From: Hypsibius dujardini
Taxonomy: Eukaryota > Tardigrada > Eutardigrada > Parachela > Hypsibiidae
Direction: 5' to 3'
Assembly: GCA_001579985.1 (NCBI GenBank)
Contig: LRSR01012768.1
Span: 1 to 42,720, forward strand
Length of the DNA: 42,720 bases
Position 1 is the stretch's first letter; each line of letters starts with the position of its first letter. The translations under genes were made by a program, and so were the position numbers. Under the pieces are notes generated by a model. That model searched no databases and had not been told where the DNA came from. It saw only the letters and a list, made by a program, of their open reading frames with translations. This document shows positions 1-10,990 of the stretch, in pieces.

Positions 1-292
1 AAAGCTACCTCCGTCCTGTGTTGTATATCTCACAATCCGGCAGCTGCTCTCTGCTCCCTTTTTGAAAGACAACATTTTTGCACGGCAGGCATAACGGACA
101 GCCCACCCTCGTGCATATCCGGAAACAGTTCATTCATTTATTTCAAAAAATTTCCGAATAACGACACAGCTTTTCGCCTGTTGTTCAGTACATTATTTTC
201 TCATCCCTCCTTGCAACCGGCCAGCTCGTCTGTTTTTCTTCTTCCTGGAATTGGTCCCAATTCTTTGCCCTCTTTAATTTTCATCCACCGAA
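1..292 (+). promoter_or_regulatory. Upstream region / 5' UTR of hexokinase
   Basis: No coding signal is visible here. The stretch lies directly upstream of the hexokinase start codon at 293 and should hold its 5' untranslated sequence and perhaps the proximal promoter. I see no convincing TATA box or initiator that would fix a transcription start. Confidence 0.4.
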
Positions 293-2705
293 ATGGTCAC
301 TAACTCGAAGGTACGTCAGGGGAGCGATCAGGAAGCAAACTCCGTGGGGGGTTTCCTCAAAAACGGAGAAATACTCCAGTTATGCACGTAACATGGACCA
401 CCTCTTCCGTGATTTTTTTGCTGCTAGTTTCACCAAGTTCTCTCATTTGTGCTGCACCGTTGATGCCAGCTAAAATTCTGCTCCACAGGCAGTTGATAAG
501 TGCTTCCGGGAGTTTGAACAAACTAATTTGTCAGCCAAATTTAATCAGTGTAAAGAGAAGCGAATGTATTGAGCTGGTGGTCGCTTGATTGGTCGATTGT
601 CACGCGGCTGTTGGTAGGACACAAGCAAAATCACGTGTCAATCAATCAATCAAAGCCGACGACGCGTATTACAGGATCAGCAGTTTGCTGAACCCTTCAG
701 CAAAAACATTTTGCTAGTACTTTTCATTTGCTAATTTGCATTGGAGCAAGAAGAAGTCTCTGTCAACGTGAGTTAGACAAATTTAATACAAAAATGAGGA
801 TAATGTTGAACTGAATTGCCAAGAGAAAGGGGAGAGTGGTCCAAGTTAGAGCCAGTTTCGTACAGTAGCCTTGACATGTGTTTTGCGTCGGGTTTTGCAG
901 GTGCAAGCCATCACGGCGCCGCTCTGTTTGAGCGACGAGCAGCTGCGGAAATGCATGACTCTCTTCTTGGCGGAGATGAAGAAGGGCCTGGGGAAGGAGA
1001 CGAACGCCGCGGCGGACGTGAAGATGCTGCCCACGTATGTGCGTGCCATTCCCTCCGGGCAGGAGGAGGGCAAGTTCCTCGCGCTTGACCTCGGTGGGAC
1101 CAATTTTCGCGTCCTGTTGATTGACTTGAAGGGCCGTTCGGTCAAGATGAGCAGCAAGATCTTCAACGTCCCGCAGGAGATTATGGTCGGCACGGGAGCA
1201 GCGGTAAGAGGGGTTTAAATACGGTGGAAACGGTTGAAATTCCCGTAGCGTATCCGTGTAAAGCGTACTCTGTACTGGGAGGTGAAGCGTGCGCCGTGTT
1301 TATTTGCGGTATTTGATTGATTGATTTCCGTGCTGAATCTGCTGTTTGTATTCCTTCTCTTCGAGAGATCGAGAGCGTGTTGATTTTTACTTAACACGAT
1401 TAAATTTATCGATCAGTTTACCAGCACACTATCTAATCAATTAGCATTACAGCGCGTGGCATCTTTTCTTGTAGAGGAATTAACCGTGCCAGAATCCTTC
1501 AAGTTGCTTGCTTTTCCATAGTTTCGTTTCATTGATTGTTATATTAACATACCTTGGTTCCTTCGATTGGGATGAGGGTGATCGGTGATTATAATAGTGT
1601 TGGCATAGTTCGGTTGCAGCCGCGGTTTTAATACATTAAGACCGCGGTTGCACCCGCGTAGCAACTTTTTCAATCAACCACCTACAGAAGTGAACTGCAA
1701 CCGAACCGTGCCAACACTATCGGTGATCGGCTATTAATTGACTGGTTTCTAAGAATATTGTTATTTATATTGGGTTCAATTGTGACGTGTACTCCTACCA
1801 TTAACTTACTTTATTCCGAAATGGATTAATTTTATATTTATTCATTGTTTTTAAGGGGATACTGAAAAATAATTTTGAATCGAAGGTCTACCTTAGCTAT
1901 AAAATTTAAATTTTTAATTAAAGCTGCATGATCATTTTGCTAAATAATTTCCCGATTTTAATATTCGTTTTTATATTTTCAGCTATTTGACCACATTGCC
2001 GAATGCATGTACCGGTTCATGTACGCCGAAGGCATCCTCGACCAAGTTCTCCCCTTGGGGTTCACATTCTCCTTCCCATGCCGGCAGTTGGGACTGGCCT
2101 CGGCCAAGCTGATCCGCTGGACCAAGGGTTTCAGCGCCTCCAACGTCGAGGGTGAGGACGTTGCCAAATTACTCAAGGAAGCCGTTAAGCGACGCGGAGT
2201 AAGACAACCCTCAAACTTTGTCTGTAACTATTTTTTCTCCCCTTCGCCAGCCGATCGGTCGATTTTAATCAGCTAAAAAGTATGATTTCCATTGATAGGA
2301 TTTCGACGTGGACATTGTGGCGGTCGTGAACGACACCACCGGCACACTCATGTCTTGCGGCCACTCCACCCCGACTGCCTTCATCGGACTTATTTTGGGT
2401 GCGTTCTTTCTTTCTCCCTTCTTCTTAGACAGATAGACAGGCAGGCTGCAAACTGATAAGCCGGTCGGCATGCGTTTTGGCTTGGGCGCTGCCAAGTTCA
2501 AATCCAGGGGCGGCTTTTTTCGCTTCGACCAGTGTATTATCTCTCGTTAATCATACCACCGAGTCAGAGGGAGTGCTGCCAAAGCAAAAAAAGAGTGTCG
2601 GCATTTGAATTTGATGAACAAACTTCACGGGAAATGGGGTGTTTCTTTCATTGAAGTTTTGAATGTGTGCTGCTTATACAGATAAGCAGTGAGAAAGATA
2701 GAGTC

Positions 2706-2737
<32 letters not shown>

Positions 2738-4083
2738 GGACAGACGGAAAAATGCGTACCTTGAGAACGGGTGGTATTGGTAGTTCGTAATTAGCAATGA
2801 ATAGTTCGTCCTGGGGTCGAGGACTGCCGATTTTTAATTGTTTTCTTTTTAATCGGTAAATTTTGTTACTCTTTCTAGGAACTGGTTGCAATGCCTGTTA
2901 CATGGAACGGATCGAAAACGTGGAGCTCTGGGACGGCGACACGAACGAGCCGAAAGAGGTCATTATTAACATGGAGTGTGGTGCTTTCGGGGACAACGGC
3001 GTCTTGGATTTCATACGAACAGAGTTCGACCAGCATATCGATAATGAGTCCATAAACAAGGGCAATCAGAAGTGCGTTTACTCTTTGTACTGACCGAGGT
3101 TGCATTACCAGTTGCCTATTAACTAAGTTTACCGGTGGCTTTATTGTTTTCGTGCCAGGTATGAAAAGATGACGTCGGGAATGTATCTGGGCGAGCTGGT
3201 TCGTCTGGTGTTGCTGAAGTTAACGGAGGCCGGTCTGCTTTTCGGCGGAAAGCTGCCTGCAGTGTTGAAGAAAAAGGATGTTTTTTATACAAAATATTTG
3301 TCGGAAATCGAGGCGTAAGTTGTATTGCATTGTCTGTCTGTGTTTGTTTGTTTGTCTGTTGTCTGTCTATTTCGTTTGTCTGTCTGTAGAAGTATCTACC
3401 TACCGGTATCTTTCTCTCTATCTGCCACCATTGCCACCATCTGTCTGTGTACTTGGACTTTGTAGGTTGACTGTGACGCCATCTATAATGTACTTGTTAA
3501 CTGTGTGCCTATTTTGTGCTTAGTGTCATTTATGTCTTTTATGCATGCAGGGACGCCGATGAAACGGTCACACGAAGCCACAAGATTCTGCGCGATGAGC
3601 TGGGCATTTCCTACGCCACTAAGGAAGACGCGGAGCTGGTTCGCTATGTTTGCTCGTTGGTCTCCAGCCGGGCTGCTATCTTGGCCGCTATTGGTAAGGG
3701 TTTTGCGTCCTTGGAAAATTCGAAATTCGAATTACTAAATTTACGTTAAAACTTGTGCTTAATGGGACCTCTTTAATTGTCATCTCCTTTGCAGCCATGG
3801 TCACGATCATGAATCATATGAAACGACCTATGACAACCGTTGGCATTGACGGTTCCGTCTACAAGTACCATCCCAAAGTGCATACGATAATGACGGAAAC
3901 CATCAATCGCTTCATTGATCCAAATCTTAAGGTAAATGCTTTTTTAAATGGCACTCTCGGATATGCAGACAACACCGACCGCAAAGGCAGGCAGGCAGGC
4001 AGGCAGGCAGGCAGTCAGACAGGCAGTCAGACAGTCAGACAGTCAGACAGTCAGACAGTCAGACAGTCAGACAGTCAGACAGT

Positions 4084-4122
<39 letters not shown>

Positions 4123-4124
4123 GC

Positions 4125-4187
<63 letters not shown>

Positions 4188-4382
4188 AAGATAGAAAGAC
4201 TGACTCGTCTGATGGATACGTTGAGTTGAGTTCATCTTTCTTTTCAGTTTAAGCTGATGCTGTCTGAGGATGGAAGCGGTAAAGGCGCTGCCCTAATTGC
4301 CGCCGTTGCTGCTTACCAGAAGGCCGGCAAACCAGCGCTGTCCGATGCCAAGCCGGCCGCGACTGCTCCGACCAAGAAGTGA
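293..4382 (+). CDS. Hexokinase (single-domain, about 50 kDa animal type), complete
   Basis: ATP-dependent phosphorylation of glucose to glucose-6-phosphate, the first step of glycolysis, in the cytosol. Exons: 293-310, 901-1203, 1983-2198, 2299-2398, 2879-3071, 3159-3314, 3551-3693, 3795-3931, 4248-4382. They total 1401 bp (466 aa) with phase continuous at every junction. Visible motifs are the phosphate-binding [10 protein letters not shown] (residues 67-76), the sugar-binding [10 protein letters not shown] (133-142) and RWTKGF (152-157), NDTTGT with the catalytic Asp191, and the C-terminal [10 protein letters not shown] (428-437). Length matches single-domain invertebrate hexokinases. The start is the ATG of an 18-bp first coding exon, MVTNSK, whose phase-0 donor joins the next exon exactly. 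Oddities: the usually conserved Trp before GAFGDNG is Cys246, and the protein ends in an Ala/Pro/Lys-rich tail of about 20 residues. Donors of introns 4 and 5 are GTGCGT. Introns carry large CAGA/TCTG tracts. Confidence 0.96.
1594..1720. mobile_element. MITE-like foldback element in hexokinase intron 2
   Basis: Positions 1594-1619 and 1695-1720 are near-perfect inverted repeats of 26 bp: ATAGTGTTGGCA, two variable bases, then GTTCGGTTGCAG. Inside lies a second inverted repeat (CCGCGG on both sides of a short AT core). The word ATCGGTGAT flanks or overlaps both ends (1581-1589 and 1719-1727), which looks like a target-site duplication of 8-9 bp, as expected for hAT-type elements. There is no coding capacity. 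Confidence 0.7.
2706..2748. repeat. (CAGA)n tract, hexokinase intron 4
   Basis: About ten tandem CAGA units, the last few mutated to CGGA. This is a simple microsatellite in an intron. Confidence 0.95.
3331..3390. repeat. Imperfect TCTG/TTTG tract, hexokinase intron 6
   Basis: Interrupted runs of TGTC and TTTG. The orientation is opposite to the CAGA tract two introns upstream, so the tracts have no fixed strand relative to transcription. Confidence 0.85.
3986..4199. repeat. Compound tetranucleotide array, hexokinase intron 8
   Basis: A run of GCAG units (about 3986-4013) is followed by CAGT/CAGA units (about 4012-4090), CAGA units (about 4085-4120) and ATAG units (about 4125-4190). Each block differs from its neighbour by single bases, so this looks like one array that expanded and mutated stepwise. 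It produces long spurious open frames rich in R, Q, S and T. Confidence 0.95.
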
Positions 4383-5046
4383 AACTTTCCTGATCTGTTT
4401 CTGCGAGGCTCTGACCTAAACATTTATATATTCTGGTGGTGGAGGATGGGTCCCGGTGGAAATTCTGTGGTATGACTACGTATAGAGCCGGAAGAATTAC
4501 GTAGACGAGAACGGACGGACAAATCGCAGTCGCAGAATCTCGCCAGAATTTTTTTTAACCCCGCCGCATGTTTTTGGTTTATAGTGTGGCCGCATTGTGT
4601 GTGATGTTTGCTCAAAGAATTGACGAAAAAACTCCGCTCCACAAAAACATGTGTTTAATAGCCCATAAATGTATATTTTATCCCAATGAAGTCTATTTTC
4701 GCCCCTAATTTTTTGCAGCACATTGCTGCTCCTCGGCCGCATCTTAGAAATGTCAGTCACATTTTATTCTTAGCAGTTTTACGCAAGATTGTGGTATTAC
4801 AGTTGTACTTGTACTAGCTCCTCTTTTTTATCCTCATTTAAGTAGGCTTTGTGAGTGTGTCGTGATGATTTCTATTGGCAGGACCGGCACGGGAAAGGTA
4901 GTTACAGACTCCTAAGTAAACATAAACCGTAATACCAGGAATAATTCAAATAACTACCTCCTCACGGACTGTGCGTATGCAGCCAATGATCTCTCTTGAA
5001 ATTACGTGCCCTAGCGCTCGACCACATTTCGGCGCATTCCATGTGA
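4383..5046. other. Hexokinase 3' UTR and intergenic sequence, no gene seen
   Basis: Follows the hexokinase stop codon. It should contain the 3' untranslated region, but I found no clear AATAAA. No ORF here shows coding character or a recognisable domain. Confidence 0.5.
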
Positions 5047-5090
5047 TCCACTAGCAGGTGAGATTGGCGCGTAGCGCCATCTCCAGTGGA
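5047..5090. repeat. Imperfect hairpin
   Basis: TCCACT plus GGTGAGATTGGCGC on the left pairs with GCGCCATCTCCAGTGGA on the right around a 3-nt GTA loop, with a small bulge. It lies at the left margin of the repeat-rich block that contains the tail-to-tail ORF copies. Confidence 0.55.
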
Positions 5091-5188
5091 TTTTCTCATC
5101 CTTTTTCACTACACCCTGGTTGAGAAGGAAAAATGTATAGCTCTGATTGTGAACAGTTTTTACGACTGTAGGTTAAGCATGCCAGGAG

Positions 5189-5443
5189 TTGCAAATGGTA
5201 ACAAAAGTTGGAATTTTGGAATTTCTGCGGCAATTCCTAGTTTTTTCGAGCAGTACACATCCCTTGAAAATGCCGGCAACGTGTCTCCCCAATTCCCCAA
5301 GGTGTTTCCTGATCGGTTTCTCCCCCCCTCCAATTCGTTACGTCAGCGGCCCAAAAGGACCAGTTTCTGCTGATTCCGCTACAGACCTGGAAACGGACTG
5401 GCTGCGTAGCGACCTGGTGGAGGACAGGCCTGATTTGGAGTGA
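5189..5443 (+). pseudogene. Internally deleted copy of an unknown ORF family (left arm)
   Basis: The open frame ends in WLRSDLVEDRPDLE, nearly the same ending as the - strand ORF at 6093-5641 (WLRSDLVEDRFDLE). It also shares the block upstream (SADSATDLET here, SADYARDLGT there). Compared with that copy, roughly 90 residues in the middle are missing and the two conserved parts are fused directly. DNA similarity continues past the stop codon (TGATAAAGATACATTTCA in both), so this is a duplicated genomic segment and not just a shared peptide. I do not recognise the family. Most likely it is a decayed or deletion-derivative element copy. Confidence 0.55.
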
Positions 5444-5487
5444 TAAAGATACATTTCACGTTTTTTTCGGTAATGGAAGGGTCTTTG

Positions 5488-5505
5488 GTTTCTGACGTCA
5501 GAAAC
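5488..5505. promoter_or_regulatory. Perfect 18-bp palindrome with a CRE core
   Basis: GTTTCTGACGTCAGAAAC is its own reverse complement and contains TGACGTCA, the consensus CREB/ATF site, at 5493-5500. It sits in the spacer between the two inverted ORF copies. Function is unknown. It could be a chance site or part of the element. Confidence 0.4.
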
Positions 5506-5640
5506 TGAAGAGCTACGGGGTGTTAAAAAAATTCTGACAAACTCTGACGTTAGGGGAAGGGCTGTCGGGTCGCCTAATAAAAATTAATGACGTAATAAAC
5601 GGATTTTCCCTTACAGAAAAATAAATGAAATGTATCTTTA

Positions 5641-6093
5641 TCACTCAAGATCGAACCTGTCCTCTACCAGATCGCTACGCAGCCAGTTCGTCAAACCTGA
5701 ACTGATAGGGATATCATCGGGCGACGCTGGTATGTGAGCAGCGACTTCGTCATCATCGCTTATGTCATTGTAGTCTTCCTCCTGATCATCCGGCGCACAG
5801 TGGTGATTTTTACGGGCAATCTGCGTAGCAAAGTATACGCCGCACTTCTTGAAGACCATGCGATCCAACTTCCCACCTTTTTGTGAGGAGGGGCAGTAGT
5901 ATTCGAACGGTAGTGCCGCATACTTCGAACTGAAATCAAATGGTTTCAACAGCATCCGATTGTCTAGTCGATAAAATGTTCCCAGATCTCTAGCATAATC
6001 AGCAGAAAGTGGTTCTTTTAGGTCGCTGATGTAATGAATCGGATGGGGTAGAAAGCAATCAGGGAATACCTTCGCCAACAACCAAGGCAGCAC
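5641..6093 (-). CDS. Unknown 150-aa ORF, longer member of the tail-to-tail pair
   Basis: An uninterrupted frame on the - strand, not recognised. It has a hydrophobic/aromatic N-terminal half, a segment with spaced cysteines (YYCPSS, FKKCGVYF, KNHHC), then a strongly acidic stretch (QEEDYNDISDDDE) and the terminal WLRSDLVEDRFDLE. The inverted partner at 5189-5443 keeps only the two ends. Just upstream on the same strand is a piggyBac transposase relic, so this may be the C-terminal or accessory part of that element. The spaced Cys/His residues loosely recall the C-terminal cysteine-rich domain of piggyBac transposases, but the spacing does not match well enough to claim it. The start codon is uncertain, and it could equally be an exon of a decayed gene. 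Confidence 0.4.
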   Translation of the reverse strand: MLPWLLAKVFPDCFLPHPIHYISDLKEPLSADYARDLGTFYRLDNRMLLKPFDFSSKYAALPFEYYCPSSQKGGKLDRMVFKKCGVYFATQIARKNHHCAPDDQEEDYNDISDDDEVAAHIPASPDDIPISSGLTNWLRSDLVEDRFDLE

Positions 6094-6229
6094 CGGCGGT
6101 TATTAAAAGTCAGAGATACCGTGAGGTAGACGGGAAAGGGGACTGCGGAATAGCTGCAGTTTTGTCTGGCTCTTCATCTGTTTCGTGCTTTCCCGAAGCT
6201 CTTGTAGACGTTAGTTTAAACTATCTGCA

Positions 6230-6600
6230 TCGCTCTTAACGGCATTCCAGTTCTCGTTCGCCCGCCGTTAGCTCTTTCGCTTGGAAATCTTGGGGCAAGA
6301 ACTAACAAATGCATCGGTGAACAACTGATGCGGCGTGTTTGGTTGCTGTGAAAATGTTTGCTGGACAGCACGCACGTAGCTCTCCAATCAAATTTCACTC
6401 CGCTGTGTTTACTCCGGCCTTTGTGGCGTTGTACGTAAACACGATTTTCGGATTTTTTTCACGGTGTCGTCTACTACGCCGTCGTGATGAAGTGAGCTCA
6501 ACAGAATGACACATTTTTGCGGGCGGCAAATATAAAACACCATTGTGAAGTCTGAAGCAAAACTGAAAAGGCTGGATCTCTGATCTTCCCCGTACAATTG
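6230..6600 (-). pseudogene. piggyBac-type transposase relic (DDE_Tnp_1_7), frameshifted
   Basis: On the - strand, 6597 to about 6450 reads a block typical of piggyBac transposases (FTMVFYICRPQKCVILLSS, then LHHDGVVDD). After a shift of frame near a run of A's, the next typical block follows (PKIVFTYNATKAGVNTAE), and then a stop codon at the - strand position near 6400. In active family members the second block contains a GVD motif with one of the three catalytic aspartates. Here it is GVN, so the copy would be inactive even without the frameshift and stop. The sequence downstream no longer aligns with the family. The N-terminal two thirds of a transposase were not found, so this is a fragment. 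Confidence 0.7.
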
Positions 6601-6794
6601 CTATGCAAAGTTACCGCCAAAGTGATCCTAATTAAACACACCCGTCGTCAGAGAGTTAAATCATAACGCACAGCATCACCGCCAATCGTATCCGAAAGGA
6701 AAAAGTATTCTAAAAAATTCCTCATCAAGAAAGTAGAAATCAGAAAGGAGAAGCATGGAAAAAGCTAGTGACACAGTAGTTGGTACTACAACGC
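6600..6794. other. Gap between the piggyBac relic and the aminopeptidase stop
   Basis: A short AT-rich stretch that should contain the 3' UTR of the - strand aminopeptidase. No AATAAA was seen on the - strand. Confidence 0.35.
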
Positions 6795-9700
6795 TCAACC
6801 TAGATGCGGGAAGATGTGGCGAGCTGCCAGCATGAGGATGGGAGTGGCACGCGGCACACCGGGAAACGGACCGGCTGACCCAGCGATATCAATGTGGGTG
6901 TACGGAATCGGCAACGCCGAGTCGAGGCCGTGCTTGTCGAGGCCGGACGCGGCGATCATGAAAGCGGCCGGCAGCTGGTGACCACGGGCCGTCTGCGAGG
7001 ACGGCGCGTTGTTGCATTGCAGAAGGTCCTCGTACTCGGAGGGGCCGCTGCACAGCTTAAAGTCCTCACGGCGGATAGTGGACAGCTCGACGGGCTCGGC
7101 GATACGAGCGGCCAAGTCGAAGAGGAGTCGTGAGTTACCGTTCTTACGAGCGGGTCCGTTGTCCAAGACACCCTGGAAAAAGGCAGTCGTTTTAATGGGC
7201 GAGACTGGACTGGACTAACAAACAGACAAAGACTGATATCGACAGACAAAGGTGTAAACACAAGGCCAAACAGAAGCACATAAGGGCAGACAGACAGCTA
7301 AACAAAAGTTCTTACAGAGTAGGCGTCGCCGAAAGCCAGACAAACATGGCCAGTCAGTGTAGCAATGGTGTAAATTTGGGGATTCTTGACATTCTCCTTG
7401 ACAATCTTTTCCTTCATGTAAGCAATCAAGTCGGTCATGACCATACGACCTTCGGCATCGGTGTTTCCGACACGGACTCGCACTCCGGCACGGGATGTAA
7501 TAATCTCATCGGCCACGTAGCAGTCTAACAAATGCAAAAAGTACATAAATCTATGAGGAATACTATACTGTATGTTGAATGGATTGATAGAATGATTGAT
7601 CGAGAGGTAAAAAAGTCAAACTCACTCTCGCCAATGCTGTTTCGGACCATGGACATGCTGCCGACCACGCGGATCCCCTTCGGTTGGACCAGCGACAGAG
7701 TCTAAACCATCCATCAAGCGAAATTTCATTTAGCTCGTTTTTTGTTCGTCGACGCAGCACACAAGGGTGCGGAATCAGACCTTAAAGAAACCGGCGACCG
7801 CAGCGGCTCCGCACTTGTCGCGATGCATACCGGCCATGTGACCTCCGGCCTTGACGTCGGCTCCACCGGTATCGTAGGTGATGCCCTGAACAAGCAGAAA
7901 ACTGATCAGAACGATGATAACCATTCTGCCAAAGCGATAAACCAGCCGAGCACTCAACCCTCCCATTGATTTATTGATTTGAGTGGAATGCTGTTCAAGT
8001 AACTATCTTAATATTTAAACAGAAGTTATATTTACATCAAATAAATATAATTTTATCATATTACCACACATATTTTATAACGGCAGAGGTGATTCGTACT
8101 AAAAAGCTCAATAATAAAAACACTGGTGCTCGGTAAAGCAGGCAAATATCCCATCAAGCTTTGGTTTCTAAAATTACCCACTTTCTTTTAAATTAACTGA
8201 TTAATTTTTTAAAATGTTATTAACTGCCAGAACATGTTTGATAAAAAGTGCCTTGTTTAATAAAAACATAACTTGTCATAATCTTAAGGCATAAGTACCC
8301 GAAAAACAAATCAAATATTTGCTAATTGAGTTAAAATAATTCAACTTGTAATTGTACTGCTAATGTACATCTTTCATGCATGGTTCAAGTAAAAACAAAA
8401 CCCGTTCGGGTATCAAGACATACCTTGCCGACCAGGAAGACAGTCTCCGTGATCTCGCCCTCTCCAACGTACTCCAGGAAGATGACACGAGCATGATGGC
8501 GCGGAATGACTGAAAAACAATCGACTACTTAATAAAGAAGTGTATAACAATGAATGCGCTTTAGCTGCTTGACGGATAATTAGAGTACGTCGAAATTTAA
8601 CAGTCATTCGCTCACCCGAAGCAGCGCGGTTGACTGCGCCCAGCAGCGGGTACTCCTTCTCCAGCTTGCTCTGATCGTCAATCACTTCGATCTTCACGTT
8701 CTTAGACCCGCTGAAGGTTTCCTTGACGTATTCGACGACACGCGGAGCAGCCATGCGTTCCGGATCAGAGCCGCCGATATCACGAGCAACAATCCTGCAA
8801 ACGGATAATATAATTACAGGACATAATCAAAATGGATCGAGCTGCAAAGGTATTACCGTCCAGCTTCAAGCGCAGTCGCGAGTCGTTCGAGCGTTCCCAC
8901 TCGGGTAGCATCGGGAACCAGGAAGGAAATTCGTGTAGCCTTCACAGCCTTCTTCTCATTGGTCTCGCGCACTTCAATCGGCTGAAAATGATCGGAACAA
9001 AATACGAGTTTGAAGCATAGAGTGCAATCAAGGCAGGTTGATAGAGCCGTAGGCACGCAATTACACCAGACATAGACCGGCGGACAGGCAGACATGGAGG
9101 CAGACAGCCACACAGACAGAGTCAGACAAACAAACAGACCGACCGACCGACAAATAAGTAGACAGGCAGGCAGGCAGACAGACAAAGAGATAAAGAGACA
9201 GACAGACAGACTTTAACACTAGCCAATTGGTCAGGCGACTCCTACATACCACATAAACAGCACGAAGAGCTCCTAAAATTCCGACGAGATCCGCCTGCTC
9301 ATACTGGGGATCAGCGCGGACCTTGGCGTCGACATCGATGAAGACGACGGGGGCAATGCTACCCGCAGCCAAGGCTCTATGGAAGGTCAGAAAACAACAA
9401 CTCCACTTATCAGCCTGTCCGCCCACCATTTTATCAGCCCATAGAGGAAGGAAGGACACTCACCGCTTGACGCCCTCAAAAGCGGCTTCCTCGTACCGGC
9501 GCACATCGTCGATATCACGGTTCAAGGGTCCGGTCGGAGAGAAGATCTGCAGTGAGGAAACCAGGCCCCATGTGAGATTAGAGAATACACAGTAAAAACG
9601 AATGCATAAAATGGAATGAGACAATACAAGTAGAGATAAAGAGCTCACTCAGATTAAAACATAACTTGAGAAGGCAAGGAATAAATTGCCGCGGGGAAAA

Positions 9701-10716
9701 TACGATCAGTGAATTTCTACACATCACCTATTTTTAAATATTAGTTTTCATTGTATTCAGCATTTTAAGTCATTTTAAAATATTCTTTTGTAATAATTAA
9801 AAGATATTAGTAATTAAACTACAGTAATGGAAATAGCCCATCCTTAAAACCTACAATTAAACTGTAAGATACTTCTAAATCAAATCTAAATAGTAATAAA
9901 ATCAAAGTATTTAATTGTACATCCCATACGCAATGTTTAAAAATATTAATGTTACATCAACAGTAATACATGAACGAAACACCTCGGAAAATGTTGACAT
10001 TATATCCGCTAATCAAACAATTAATCGTTATTAAATTATTATAAAAATATATCCCAAATCAATACAGACCACAACTGGCTCATTTCAGAGTAAATAAAAG
10101 GCTGAAAGACTAAAAGTGCAAACTCTTGCGAATGAAGGCAAAAATAATTTTACTATTACGCCTGACCGCAAACGATTGATTGGTCATTTGCTTAACTGAA
10201 CCGATGAAAAGCACGCCAATCAATCAAACTGCATCAATCAACCACTTGATTCAATGCAAATCTTTCCTTCTCCATTATCCACAAAAATTCCTTACCGCAC
10301 GCTTTACTCCCAATCCCTCCAGTAAATTCAACACCGTCGGTCCATCCCCCGCCTTGGAGTCCACCTACAAGCCCGCGAACACAGTTAATGACATTTAAAA
10401 AATGTATATAAAAAATTCAACGTCATCAACAAAAAAGCTATCTTCCCCCTCACCGCCAACTGCGCCTTCAACGCGACATTCACCAGCTGGAATCGCGGCA
10501 AGACCCGCTCATCAGTGACAAATTTCTCTCCCACCACGACCAGACTGTCGTACTCCTCGAACCTCAGGCTGTCCGAGATGAATTCCACCTTACTATTCAG
10601 GAACCTACACGGCAAAAAATGGCCAAAAAGCCAAACAATCAGGTTTGCAGGAGAAAATCTCCGCGGGATGCGAAAATGCGGACCACCTACGAGGGATCCA
10701 ATTGTAGCTTGGCCAT
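6795..10716 (-). CDS. Leucine aminopeptidase, M17 family (W07G4.4-like), complete
   Basis: Cytosolic metallo-exopeptidase that removes N-terminal residues using two metal ions. Exons in transcript order: 10716-10691, 10604-10454, 10364-10296, 9546-9464, 9376-9250, 8981-8857, 8794-8616, 8509-8424, 7885-7781, 7701-7626, 7524-7316, 7172-6795. They total 1614 bp (537 aa), in phase throughout. The peptidase domain is C-terminal. Metal and catalytic residues expected for M17 are all visible: Lys282 and Asp287 (GK/GITYDTGG), Lys294, Asp305 (HRDKCGAAA), then NTDAEGR with Asp365, Glu367 and Arg369. The signature GGADVKAGGHMAGMHRD and the ending IPYTHIDIAGSAG place it with C. elegans W07G4.4 and not with classical LAP3 or NPEPL1. 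The start is a 26-bp exon, MAKLQLDP plus a split Ser, chosen because its GTAGGT donor gives exactly the required phase. Confidence 0.93.
9077..9212. repeat. CAGA/CAGG tract, aminopeptidase intron 5
   Basis: A degenerate run of CAGA, CAGG and GACC units on the + strand inside an intron of the - strand gene. Confidence 0.9.
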
Positions 10717-10892
10717 TTTGGAGGTGGTTTGCTCGTGGGCTGAGCAACGTGGGAAATGATTATCGGTGTGAAAATGCGAGCCGCACGGAAGGCAATGCGC
10801 AGCAGGAAGGAGGAGGCTTCTGCTGTGGCTGCGGGAAATGTGCTGGCTCATTTGCAACAGCTGACGCTGCTGTACAGGCGCGAACAGAATGC

Positions 10893-10990
10893 CTGTCTGG
10901 CCGTGTTAAGCTATTTAATTCGGTGAGTGTGTGTAGAAATGCATTGAACGAGTCAAATGGCTTGACTCGGTCAGCCAAGCATTCCGTCTG
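10893..10990. mobile_element. Small foldback element, copy A
   Basis: The left arm (about GGCCGTGTTAAGCTATTTAA) is an imperfect inverted repeat of the right arm (CGAGTCAAATGGCTTGACTC, continuing GGTCAGCC). The same structure and consensus recur at 27698-27787, so this is a dispersed MITE-like family. It has no coding capacity. Confidence 0.6.

Noticed and set aside
2440-2520. tRNA- or SINE-like sequence (GTTCAAATCC B-box followed by a T run)
   Set aside because: The B-box matches, but the T-stem does not pair and no A-box sits at a proper distance. Chance match in an intron.
3948-4138. R/Q/S/T-rich open frames
   Set aside because: Direct translation of a tetranucleotide array inside hexokinase intron 8.
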